From: Desulfobacterales bacterium
Lineage (GTDB): Bacteria > Desulfobacterota > Desulfobacteria > Desulfobacterales > JASFBJ01
Direction of reading: 5' to 3'
DNA length: 5,740 nucleotides
Assembly (NCBI GenBank): GCA_030149585.1
Contig: JASFBJ010000233.1
Coordinates: 1-5,740 of the forward strand
Below, one piece after another: positions 1 through 5,318 of this stretch. Both the position numbers and the translations under genes were made by a program. The stretch's first letter is position 1. The number at the start of each line of letters is the position of its first letter. Under the pieces are notes generated by a model. The model was not told where the DNA came from and ran no database searches. It worked only from the letters and a program-made list of their open reading frames with translations.

Positions 1-92
1 CCCTTTTACAGTGTTTCAGAAGCACATGACCGACAGGGGGCACAGATCTCGGTCTTGCCATCACCGAGCGTGCCGTAAAACTGCATGAATGA
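1..92 (+). pseudogene. Decayed C-terminal remnant of a sensor histidine kinase
   Basis: Reading frame 1 gives PFYSVSEAHDRQ. From base 36 a different frame gives GGTDLGLAITERAVKLHE and then TGA at 90-92. Joined, they match the end of the HATPase_c domain of CpxA/EnvZ-like kinases, where F-Y-R-V-x-E-A-R-D-R precedes the G2 box (GTGLGLAI) and the E-R-A-V-x-L-H helix. One extra G in the G-run at 36-40 would join the two frames. The G2 glycine is replaced by aspartate (GTDLGLA), and the expected tail after 'KLH' (normally G-G plus a final beta strand) is replaced by a stop. The 5' part lies outside the window. It is convergent with the minus-strand operon. The family match is by eye only; a non-functional remnant is the best reading. 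Confidence 0.66.
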
Positions 93-136
93 AGAAAACA
101 TTAAAAATGGAACTAAAGCCAGAGTTTATTTGTATT

Positions 137-280
137 ACAGACATCGTTAAATAGTCAAGTGGTCGAGTGGGAAAAAATTACAAACAATTCAGTATATTAG
201 GGTTCGAATCAACGTCGACTGTCCAATTTTCGGGCAAAGTCTGCTTGCTTGAATAATAACAACCACTCGACTATGTCTGT
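137..280. repeat. Imperfect inverted repeat flanking a ~100-bp non-coding core
   Basis: This is the main structure in the gene-free stretch between the kinase remnant and the outer-membrane gene. The left arm has ACAGACAT (137-144), six extra bases, then ATAGTCAAGTGGT (151-163). The right arm, read on the minus strand from 280 to 262, is ACAGACATAGTCGAGTGGT. Apart from the 6-nt insertion the arms differ at one base. A second exact pairing exists between GTCGAGTGG (162-170) and CCACTCGAC (263-271), because the left arm holds an 8-bp tandem (GTCAAGTG GTCGAGTG). No coding potential is visible inside. It could be a small MITE-like element, a large transcript hairpin at the operon end, or a decayed insertion. 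Confidence 0.5.
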
Positions 281-281
281 A

Positions 282-1808
282 TTAGAAGCTGTATTTAATT
301 TCAAGAAAGAGGCGATCATTGTCTCCGATATTATCAAACCTTGCAAGATCACCGGATTGGTAGAGTACCACCCCGCCGGTAATTTGAACAGAGTCGGTTA
401 TATCGTATTCGGCTGAAAAACGCTGTAAGGCGCCGTCCTGGCCGGTTGTGTCATATGTGGAGGCTAATAGCGTTAAGGTGAGGGTTTCATTTAGAAAATT
501 TCTGGTCAATCTAAACACCCACTGAAATTCATCCTCCTGGGCATTATCCGGGGCAAGTTTTAAAGATTCTTTGAAAGCGTTTATATGCCTGTTTACAGCC
601 TCGATGTTCACTGTGGTATCTTTAAAGCCGGCGTATTCAATACCGGCTAACACATCTGTTCGAGAATAGTCTTTGCCGGGTGAATTGAAGAACTCGAATC
701 CATCTATATATGCGGCTTCTGTTTTTAAAAGCCAGTTGCCTATTGCTGCGTTAATGGCGGCGCCAAACATTTTCAAACGTGCGTGTTGCCACTCGATTTG
801 CGGGGGTGGCCCGGTGGATACAAATTGTGTATTAGGAGCGTCATTATAAAAGTCGGCCCAGTAAAATGATATGTCCCATCCACTGAAAATTCCGTTAATC
901 GCAGCCGCATATTCGGTATTTTTACAACAGGAGTCTGGTTTATCTTCATGGGGCGGTGGCCTGGAACCAGGATAAAAGTCGCTACCGTATTCCGGGCTCT
1001 TGTTAAAACGGATTTCATGAATTGCAATGCTGGTGAGGCTCCAGTCACCAATATAATAATCGAACCTGGACATTGCAACCGGAAGCCGCAGGTCTTCAAT
1101 ATCGGTTAAGCCCGGCTCGCGCATGTCCAAAGGGTTGAGTACATCCGTAACTCGTATACTATCAGATTTCCCCCACACAACAATCTGACGGCCAAGCTTA
1201 ATATCAAGACTTTTTGTAAGACTTCCCTGGACATATGTTTCACCAAGCTCAAGCTCTTTTTCATAGTTGTCGAGCATGTCATCGGTAAATTCATCCCTGC
1301 CCTTGATCGCATAAACAAAATCGTATGCTCCCTTGCCGCTTATACGCGCCTGCCATGAGCTGGAAAACCTGGCGTTCAATTCAAGGTCAAGCTTTGTGCG
1401 CAGGCGTGACAGGCCCCGCCAGTCGGTTTCATTTCCTTCAGGTTTATCATGGGCAAAGTTGCAGGAAGCGCCTAACTCAACATCGCCGTTTAAACTGAAA
1501 ATAGATGGTTTAATTTCATCTTTTTGCAGTTTTGGTGGCAGTTCAGGTTTGGCCTCTTTGGTGTCATCATCAAATCCTTCTAAAAAATCATCGCTGGTTT
1601 TACTTTTTTCAATATCCTGCTGATCATCTTCAAAGCCTTCAAGCACGTCTTGCATGGTATCGGCAGAGGCTTCAGGTTTTTTATCGTCAAAGCCGTTAAT
1701 AATTTCATCAAGTTTTTCATCCTCGACAGCAAAAGTCGGCCATGGCAATAATAATGTAAAAGCCATGATAAGAACAAAAATCACGGCAGTGGCGCGATTA
1801 TTCGGCAT
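282..1808 (-). CDS. DUF1302-family outer-membrane beta-barrel protein
   Basis: A 508-residue protein predicted to sit in the outer membrane. A Sec signal peptide (about residues 1-27, ending T-F-A) precedes an acidic stretch with GFDD/GFED motifs at residues 39-42, 59-62 and 79-82, then a Pro/Lys/Glu linker. The barrel follows from about residue 105. The DUF1302 (PF06980) hallmark is clear: GRQIVVWGKSDSIRVTDVLNP at about 206-226, then a D-x-x-D-x-R-x-P segment. The last residues are Y-S-F, the terminal aromatic signature recognised by the Bam machinery. A cysteine pair lies in the first half of the barrel. I chose ATG at 1808 because a typical signal peptide starts there; an in-frame TTG at 1832 adds eight residues encoded by a repeat. 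It is the last gene of the operon, 34 nt after the LolA-like gene. The cargo is unknown; a role as outer-membrane exit of the RND/LolA-like route is inferred. Confidence 0.88.
   Translation of the reverse strand: MPNNRATAVIFVLIMAFTLLLPWPTFAVEDEKLDEIINGFDDKKPEASADTMQDVLEGFEDDQQDIEKSKTSDDFLEGFDDDTKEAKPELPPKLQKDEIKPSIFSLNGDVELGASCNFAHDKPEGNETDWRGLSRLRTKLDLELNARFSSSWQARISGKGAYDFVYAIKGRDEFTDDMLDNYEKELELGETYVQGSLTKSLDIKLGRQIVVWGKSDSIRVTDVLNPLDMREPGLTDIEDLRLPVAMSRFDYYIGDWSLTSIAIHEIRFNKSPEYGSDFYPGSRPPPHEDKPDSCCKNTEYAAAINGIFSGWDISFYWADFYNDAPNTQFVSTGPPPQIEWQHARLKMFGAAINAAIGNWLLKTEAAYIDGFEFFNSPGKDYSRTDVLAGIEYAGFKDTTVNIEAVNRHINAFKESLKLAPDNAQEDEFQWVFRLTRNFLNETLTLTLLASTYDTTGQDGALQRFSAEYDITDSVQITGGVVLYQSGDLARFDNIGDNDRLFLEIKYSF
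1533..1712 (-). repeat. Three 20-residue acidic GFDD repeats within the outer-membrane protein
   Basis: Three consecutive 20-codon units each open with an acidic/hydrophobic stretch ending in G-F-[DE]-D: LDEIINGFDD, QDVLEGFEDD and DDFLEGFDDD. The spacing is exactly 20 residues from motif to motif. The other half of each unit is polar and poorly conserved. The repeats sit between the signal peptide and the barrel, so they should lie in the periplasm as a flexible, strongly negative segment. They could act as a docking peptide for the periplasmic partner or bind cations; neither is shown by the sequence. Confidence 0.8.
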
Positions 1809-1817
1809 AAATTTTCC

Positions 1818-1830
1818 GGTTTCAAGTTTC
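1818..1830. repeat. 13-bp intergenic repeat GAAACTTGAAACC, copy 1
   Basis: On the minus strand this reads GAAACTTGAAACC, and it is preceded by another partial GAAACTT unit. The same 13 bases recur at 5243-5255. This copy fills the gap between the LolA-like gene and the outer-membrane gene and supplies the alternative TTG start at 1832. Exact identity of the two copies is seen directly; membership in a wider genomic repeat family is inferred. Confidence 0.6.
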
Positions 1831-1842
1831 AAGTTTTAATCC

Positions 1843-2673
1843 CTACAACCCCTTTTCCAACCGCCGGATAGTGAACAGACTTTCATCCAAGTCCTGGTTA
1901 AATTTAATATTGTCCCATTTGAAGATACTCCGGTGGATGGTCTGCTTGCCCTTGTTGGTTTTCATGTGGATTTCCGTTCCAACCCAGATATCATCGATCT
2001 GTTCCAGTTTTTTTATATCAAGATATTTAAGCTTTTTGCCCTCTTTCACCCAGAGAACAGCACGCACTACCATGAAAATATCCTGCCGGATAAAGAGGAC
2101 CGACTTGGTATAGCCGTAGCGGTCTTCAACAATCTTGCTCGCTGGAATGGCCTCGATGAGCCAGACCTTGTGGCCGCGGACTTCGTCTTCTTTGAGGAGT
2201 TTGTACTTCCATTCGTCAAGAACCCTTTTGGTCATGTCGGCATAAGAAAAATCCGATCCCATGAAGGCCGATGATTTATCTGAAGATGCTATCCGCTTGG
2301 TCTTATGAAGCTCCGGCAGATAAAGCCACTGGTCATCGTCTTTCTCGCCGCTAAAATAGTCATAGGTGAGAAATCCGGTGTCCTTCACATCAGCGGGCTC
2401 CACGAAAAACATGAGCTTTAAAGTGTCTTTGCCCCTGTCCTTGGACAAAGTCTTGATCTTGCGGACACGCTTGTAGTCATTCTTGTCGATAAGGATCATC
2501 TCCATGTTTGCGGTCATGTTATCGCCGTCTTCCCGGGCATCGACTTTTTCCATGATCTCACTGGCAGTAAACGCATTAGCCAGCGCCGGGGCAACGCTCA
2601 GGGCAGTGGAAACAATCGGCAGGCAAAGGGCCATGGTAAAAAAAATGTTGTGAGTGAATCTATGTTTCATCAT
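1843..2673 (-). CDS. LolA-like outer membrane lipoprotein-sorting protein (periplasmic)
   Basis: A 276-residue secreted protein of the 'outer membrane lipoprotein-sorting protein' family (PF17131/COG2834-like, LolA fold), thought to carry lipid or lipidated cargo across the periplasm. The signal peptide covers about residues 1-34, with an A-N-A cleavage site and no lipobox cysteine, so a soluble product is expected. The family hallmark IASSDKSSAFMGSDFSY is at 128-144, preceded by D-D-Q-W-L-Y-L-P-E-L at 113-122. The length is usual for the family. The start is fixed by AAGGAGG six bases before ATG at 2673; longer in-frame starts would lie inside the preceding gene and lack such a site. The RND stop TGA (2677-2675) is one base away, so translation is probably coupled. 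Families like this are commonly encoded beside COG1033-type RND exporters, which fits the context. It need not handle lipoproteins; a hydrophobic small molecule is equally possible. Confidence 0.9.
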   Translation of the reverse strand: MMKHRFTHNIFFTMALCLPIVSTALSVAPALANAFTASEIMEKVDAREDGDNMTANMEMILIDKNDYKRVRKIKTLSKDRGKDTLKLMFFVEPADVKDTGFLTYDYFSGEKDDDQWLYLPELHKTKRIASSDKSSAFMGSDFSYADMTKRVLDEWKYKLLKEDEVRGHKVWLIEAIPASKIVEDRYGYTKSVLFIRQDIFMVVRAVLWVKEGKKLKYLDIKKLEQIDDIWVGTEIHMKTNKGKQTIHRSIFKWDNIKFNQDLDESLFTIRRLEKGL

Positions 2674-2674
2674 A

Positions 2675-4291
2675 TCAAACCTCCTTATTATTACGGTCAT
2701 GCGGCTTGATGACTATAGCCATCAAAGCTGGGGCCAGCAGGAAATCGGCTAACAGGGCCAGAAGAATGGTAATTCCTGTAAGCATTCCAAAATAGAATAC
2801 GTTATTCATGGATGCAAACATGAGAACAAAAAACCCGATCGACAAAACAACACTTGTTACCAGCATGGCCCTGCCGGCGGTGTGAAGGGTCTGGCGGACC
2901 GCTTCGGTAACATCGTCGGTCTCGTGATAATAACGCCTGAAATTATGCATGAAGTGAATTGTATCATCCACGACCATGCCGATGGCAATGGAGCCGATAA
3001 GCATGGTAAACATATCCAGGGGAAATCCAAACAGGCCCATGATGCCCATTGTTATAATGATAGGGGCCAGATTGGGGAGCATACTGAGCAGGCCGATTTT
3101 GAGACTTCCGATGAGAAGTATCATCATGATGGTGATGACCCCCGCTGCAATAAGGTAGCTTTTGCCCATGGAATGAATGGCCGCATTGAGGGTACGACAA
3201 AACAAGGTCATCAGCCCGGTGATGGTGATATCGGCATCCTGGCCGAATGCGGCTCGGAACCTGGCATCAATATCCTCCATGAAGGGGGCATACTCGAGGG
3301 CATCCAGCCAGGGGACCTTGATGGTGAACCTGGCCAGCTGGAACCGGGAGTCTATTACGTCCTCCAGATCGTCTGAACCCGAATTTTCAAAGAGGAGAAA
3401 CTCCTGGGGAATCAGCTTTGGATTATCAGGGATGGAATAAAATTCAGGCCTGTTTTCATTTAAGGCCTGATGAATCTCCTTGAGAATGTCGGCAACTGAA
3501 GAGGCTATGCCGACAAACAGATCCCCTTGTTCAATTCCTTCTATCTCTCTTGCCAAACAGTCAAGTTTTTTGAGGATCACCGGATCGTACAGGCCGTTTT
3601 CCCTGCCTGTATCCAGAATGACCTCGAGAGTAACCGAGCCCTTGAGTTCATCGTTGATCTTTTGTGTGGATATCCGGACAGGTGATGTTTCAGGCTGCCA
3701 TTTTAAAACATCATGGGAAAAATGGAGTCGAGAGACAGCTACGAGGGAGAAGATGATCAGTACAGCGCTTACGATCACAATAGCCCTTGGATGACCGGTG
3801 GAAAAATCCGTTACCCGGTCAAGAAACTTGTCGAATAAGGGTCTGTCAACCTGCAGCCGACTTTTTGCCTTGATCGGGATGATAGCAAGAAAAGCAGGTA
3901 TAAGAGTAATGGTATAGATAAAAGCCAGCATAACGCCAACTCCTGCAAAAACCCCTAATTCTGCGACAGAAACGATTTCGGCAGTGGAAAACGAGGCAAG
4001 ACCTGCGGCCGTTGTCAGGCAGGTCATGACGATGGCAAGACCGGAATGCCCCATAGCACGAACTATGGAATCTTCTTTTTTGCCGCTCTTGTCGAGGTAG
4101 CGATAGAATAGAGCTAAAATATGAACGGAATACCCCACACCAACGGCCAGGATGAACGATGGAAGCACCATGGTTAACGTCGTGACGGGGGTAGCCGTCA
4201 GAGCCATAAACCCAAGGGTGGCAATGCAAGCAGAACAATCAAAAGCGGCAGGGCAACCCCTGACAACCGGCGGAACATCAGGAACAGGCAT
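2675..4291 (-). CDS. RND exporter C-terminal segment (second frame)
   Basis: An open frame of 538 codons; the first ~23 are out-of-frame sequence, and family-like sequence begins at A-T-L-G-F-M-A-L (about codon 24). It contains the TM4 segment with G-V-G-Y-S-V-H at 51-57, helices to about 140, periplasmic domain 2 (about 190-360, with W-Q-P-E-T-S-P), and the second membrane bundle with L-P-N-L-A-P (405-410) and VDDTIHFMHNFRR (441-453). The paired aspartates in TM10 are the proton-relay residues of RND pumps. TM4 has Y where I expect Asp. ATG 4291 has no ribosome-binding site, so this segment depends on reading from upstream. It ends one base before the LolA-like ATG. The last ~140 residues closely resemble the paralogue ending at 5319. 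Confidence 0.85.
   Translation of the reverse strand: MPVPDVPPVVRGCPAAFDCSACIATLGFMALTATPVTTLTMVLPSFILAVGVGYSVHILALFYRYLDKSGKKEDSIVRAMGHSGLAIVMTCLTTAAGLASFSTAEIVSVAELGVFAGVGVMLAFIYTITLIPAFLAIIPIKAKSRLQVDRPLFDKFLDRVTDFSTGHPRAIVIVSAVLIIFSLVAVSRLHFSHDVLKWQPETSPVRISTQKINDELKGSVTLEVILDTGRENGLYDPVILKKLDCLAREIEGIEQGDLFVGIASSVADILKEIHQALNENRPEFYSIPDNPKLIPQEFLLFENSGSDDLEDVIDSRFQLARFTIKVPWLDALEYAPFMEDIDARFRAAFGQDADITITGLMTLFCRTLNAAIHSMGKSYLIAAGVITIMMILLIGSLKIGLLSMLPNLAPIIITMGIMGLFGFPLDMFTMLIGSIAIGMVVDDTIHFMHNFRRYYHETDDVTEAVRQTLHTAGRAMLVTSVVLSIGFFVLMFASMNNVFYFGMLTGITILLALLADFLLAPALMAIVIKPHDRNNKEV
2680..2686 (-). promoter_or_regulatory. Ribosome-binding site of the LolA-like gene, inside the RND gene end
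   Basis: AAGGAGG is followed by TTTGAT and ATG. It overlaps the last codons (K-E-V) of the RND gene, whose TGA forms part of the spacer. It decides the start at 2673 and implies translational coupling. Confidence 0.85.
4183..4213 (-). other. Candidate -1 frameshift signal: GGGTTTA, spacer, stem-loop
   Basis: On the minus strand, in the frame of the middle segment, the codons are TTG GGT TTA TGG CTC TGA, giving a slippery heptamer G-GGT-TTA at 4213-4207. Six bases (TGGCTC) separate it from TGACGG, loop CTACCC, CCGTCA: a perfect 6-bp stem at 4200-4183. The stop of the upstream frame is the first triplet of the stem. A -1 slip here joins L-G-L directly to M-A-L-T-A-T-P, giving a family-length product. 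The layout is seen directly; activity is not shown. A single lost base a few codons upstream explains the overlap at least as well. Confidence 0.4.
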
Positions 4292-5007
4292 AAGCCGATG
4301 GCAAGGACGGCCAGTATGATGAAAAGCATCATGTCCTTTTTCATCGAGACCTTTACCATAGTTGTTACGACCGGCGACCCTGCGAGGTAAAGACGGAAAT
4401 CGTCTGCCTGGTAGCGATTTACAATCTTATTGACGGACATCACAACGGCGGTGTTTTCTTTCTCAGTCAAGAAAACAGGCCCGCTTTTTGGATTGTCCTT
4501 AGAAGGCTTTTCAGCGTCGTCAAAACCTGTCGTGAAGTCCAGGTCATTGTCTTCGCCGGAAAAACTGTTGGTTTGTATGAGTATAGTAGTAAATCCACCA
4601 TCCTCGGAGATGAGACGATTGATGTAAAGAGGATTTGACATCACCCGTTTTTTCAGTACCATCAGAACATCTTTATCCTGAGGCCATTTTTCCAGCAGGT
4701 CCTCTACAATTAACCGGTCCCTATCCCCCCGGGTGTTTCGGGCATTAACAAGGCTGGTGATTTTATTAACATGGGGAACTTTTGCTTCAATCTCTTCGTG
4801 CAGGGCCTTAAGCCTTTTGAGAAACTTAAGGTTAAATACATTGGGAGGCTGGATAGCGATAATGATCAATTCATCGCGGCCGAACTGCTCCCGAAAGTCA
4901 TTATATGCGAGTAATATGGGGTCATCAATGCGGAGGAAGCTCTCATTGGAAGTGTCTGTAGTAAGCCGGGGCATCTGTGAGGCAATGCCTCCTGCAATAG
5001 CGAGCAT
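4198..5007 (-). CDS. RND exporter middle segment: periplasmic domain 1 and first membrane helices
   Basis: An open frame of 269 codons that starts inside TM1 (MLAIAGGIASQMPRL) and continues with the family's conserved T-x-D-T-S-N-E-S-F-L and A-Y-N-D-F-R-E-Q-F-G-R-D-E-L entry into periplasmic domain 1. That domain runs to about codon 215, ending with A-G-S-P-V-V-T-T. Helices at about 224-243 and 251-269 follow. The frame then ends at TGA 4200-4198 in the middle of the second of these helices, which a working exporter cannot do. The ATG at 5007 has no ribosome-binding site and lies mid-helix, so it is not a real start. An acidic insert (D-D-A-E-K near codon 165) lies in the periplasmic domain. 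It is translated only if the first break is corrected. Confidence 0.7.
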   Translation of the reverse strand: MLAIAGGIASQMPRLTTDTSNESFLRIDDPILLAYNDFREQFGRDELIIIAIQPPNVFNLKFLKRLKALHEEIEAKVPHVNKITSLVNARNTRGDRDRLIVEDLLEKWPQDKDVLMVLKKRVMSNPLYINRLISEDGGFTTILIQTNSFSGEDNDLDFTTGFDDAEKPSKDNPKSGPVFLTEKENTAVVMSVNKIVNRYQADDFRLYLAGSPVVTTMVKVSMKKDMMLFIILAVLAIGLCLFLMFRRLSGVALPLLIVLLALPPLGLWL

Positions 5008-5095
5008 GAGTAAAAAAAACTACCCACCGCCACCTGCAGACCAGATGAGCAAAAGTTTCAAACCCCCGCTCAATTTTCTGTCTGGATCCTGACAT
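4943..5095 (-). CDS. N-terminal fragment of the RND exporter, before the first frame break
   Basis: Fifty codons from the well-supported ATG (AAGGAG at 5106-5101). Residues 1-27, MSGSRQKIERGF to WRWVVF, match the cytoplasmic start and first membrane helix of the exporter family. After the T8 run the frame yields THARYCRRHC and so on, which is unrelated to the family, so the part beyond about 5012 is out-of-frame sequence. This is the peptide made if no frame correction occurs. Confidence 0.6.
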   Translation of the reverse strand: MSGSRQKIERGFETFAHLVCRWRWVVFFTHARYCRRHCLTDAPAYYRHFQ

Positions 5096-5100
5096 AACTG

Positions 5101-5106
5101 CTCCTT
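5101..5106 (-). promoter_or_regulatory. Ribosome-binding site of the frame-broken RND gene
   Basis: AAGGAG is followed by CAGTT and ATG (5095). It selects MSGSRQKIERGF as the N-terminus over the upstream in-frame ATG at 5164, which would add lysine-rich residues not typical of the family. Confidence 0.75.
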
Positions 5107-5184
5107 GCCTTTTTTTCCTGCTAAAGATTATTTTATACTCTTTTTTCCGAACTGTTATTAACACTAATTTATTTTATGATATCA

Positions 5185-5212
5185 ATAATCTTTTAACATT
5201 GACTTAAGTCAA
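5185..5212 (-). promoter_or_regulatory. Candidate promoter with 14-bp palindromic operator
   Basis: TTGACTTAAGTCAA (5212-5199) is a perfect 14-bp palindrome. Its first six bases match a -35 box, and GATTAT (5190-5185) lies 16 bases on as a fair -10. A second possible -10, an exact TATAAT, is at 5221-5216 just upstream; it lacks a good -35 and would put its start point inside the palindrome. Half-sites TTGAC-N4-GTCAA resemble sites of FNR/CRP-type regulators. The surroundings are AT-rich, and the RND start is about 90 nt downstream. The regulator is unidentified. Confidence 0.42.
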
Positions 5213-5242
5213 GAGATTATAGAAAGCTCACAGGGAATTCAC

Positions 5243-5255
5243 GGTTTCAAGTTTC
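5243..5255. repeat. 13-bp intergenic repeat GAAACTTGAAACC, copy 2
   Basis: Identical over 13 bases to 1818-1830 and in the same orientation relative to the operon. It lies at the end of a purine-rich stretch on the minus strand (5318-5260) that starts right after the upstream RND stop and contains several GGAG/AGGAGG units. The stretch looks like degenerate simple-sequence filler. No terminator is seen between the two RND genes. Confidence 0.55.
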
Positions 5256-5318
5256 GAGCTGATTCGCTCCGCACTTCTTGCTCCCTGCTCTTACTCCTCA
5301 TTCATGCCTCCTGTCTCC

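Larger units (their letters stand above)
2675..5095 (-). pseudogene. RND/MMPL-family exporter gene, frame broken twice (possibly recoded)
   Basis: The whole gene spans 807 codons including the stop, a normal length for COG1033-type exporters. RND pumps of this group use the proton gradient to move hydrophobic or lipid cargo out of the inner membrane. The start ATG at 5095 has AAGGAG five bases upstream and begins MSGSRQKIERGF. At the T8 run (5019-5012) the frame shifts by +1: reading seven T gives V-V-F-L-L-M-L-A-I-A-G-G, the expected first membrane helix. Near 4226-4207 it shifts back by -1 into the C-terminal part. The first and last segments share one frame. Reading straight from ATG stops at 4943 after 50 residues. 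The reconstructed order is TM1 (about 22-42), periplasmic domain 1 (to ~250), a membrane bundle, periplasmic domain 2 (~460-630), and a second bundle with V-D-D at about 709-711. Calling it broken is provisional: sequencing error or programmed recoding would make it functional. Confidence 0.75.

Noticed and set aside
85..164. Two tiny plus-strand ORFs (ATG at 85 and 117, 15-21 codons).
   Set aside because: They are too short, lack ribosome-binding sites and show no recognisable family.
152..225. A functional tRNA gene.
   Set aside because: Only the acceptor arm, T-loop and CCA positions fit. The T stem has just its closing G-C pair, and no 5-bp anticodon stem with a U33-type loop can be drawn.
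200..281. Intrinsic terminator for the minus-strand operon just after its last gene.
   Set aside because: No GC-rich hairpin followed by a T-run was found. The only strong pairing is the long inverted repeat, with ~100 nt between its arms.
2882..3376. Plus-strand open frame of 164 codons opposite the RND gene.
   Set aside because: It is the antisense shadow of a well-supported membrane protein. Its His/Gly/Asp-rich composition comes from the complementary codons, and no family is recognised.
4198..5007. Two separate half-size exporter genes expressed independently.
   Set aside because: ATG 5007 and ATG 4291 both lack ribosome-binding sites. The first lies inside a membrane helix, and the leading codons of the second do not resemble the family.
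5239..5301. Small minus-strand ORF (20 codons, ATG at 5301) with AGGAGG five bases upstream.
   Set aside because: It lies wholly in the purine-rich repeat-like stretch, is mostly R/S/E/K, and ends in the 13-bp repeat. The good ribosome-binding site is a by-product of GGAG-rich sequence.
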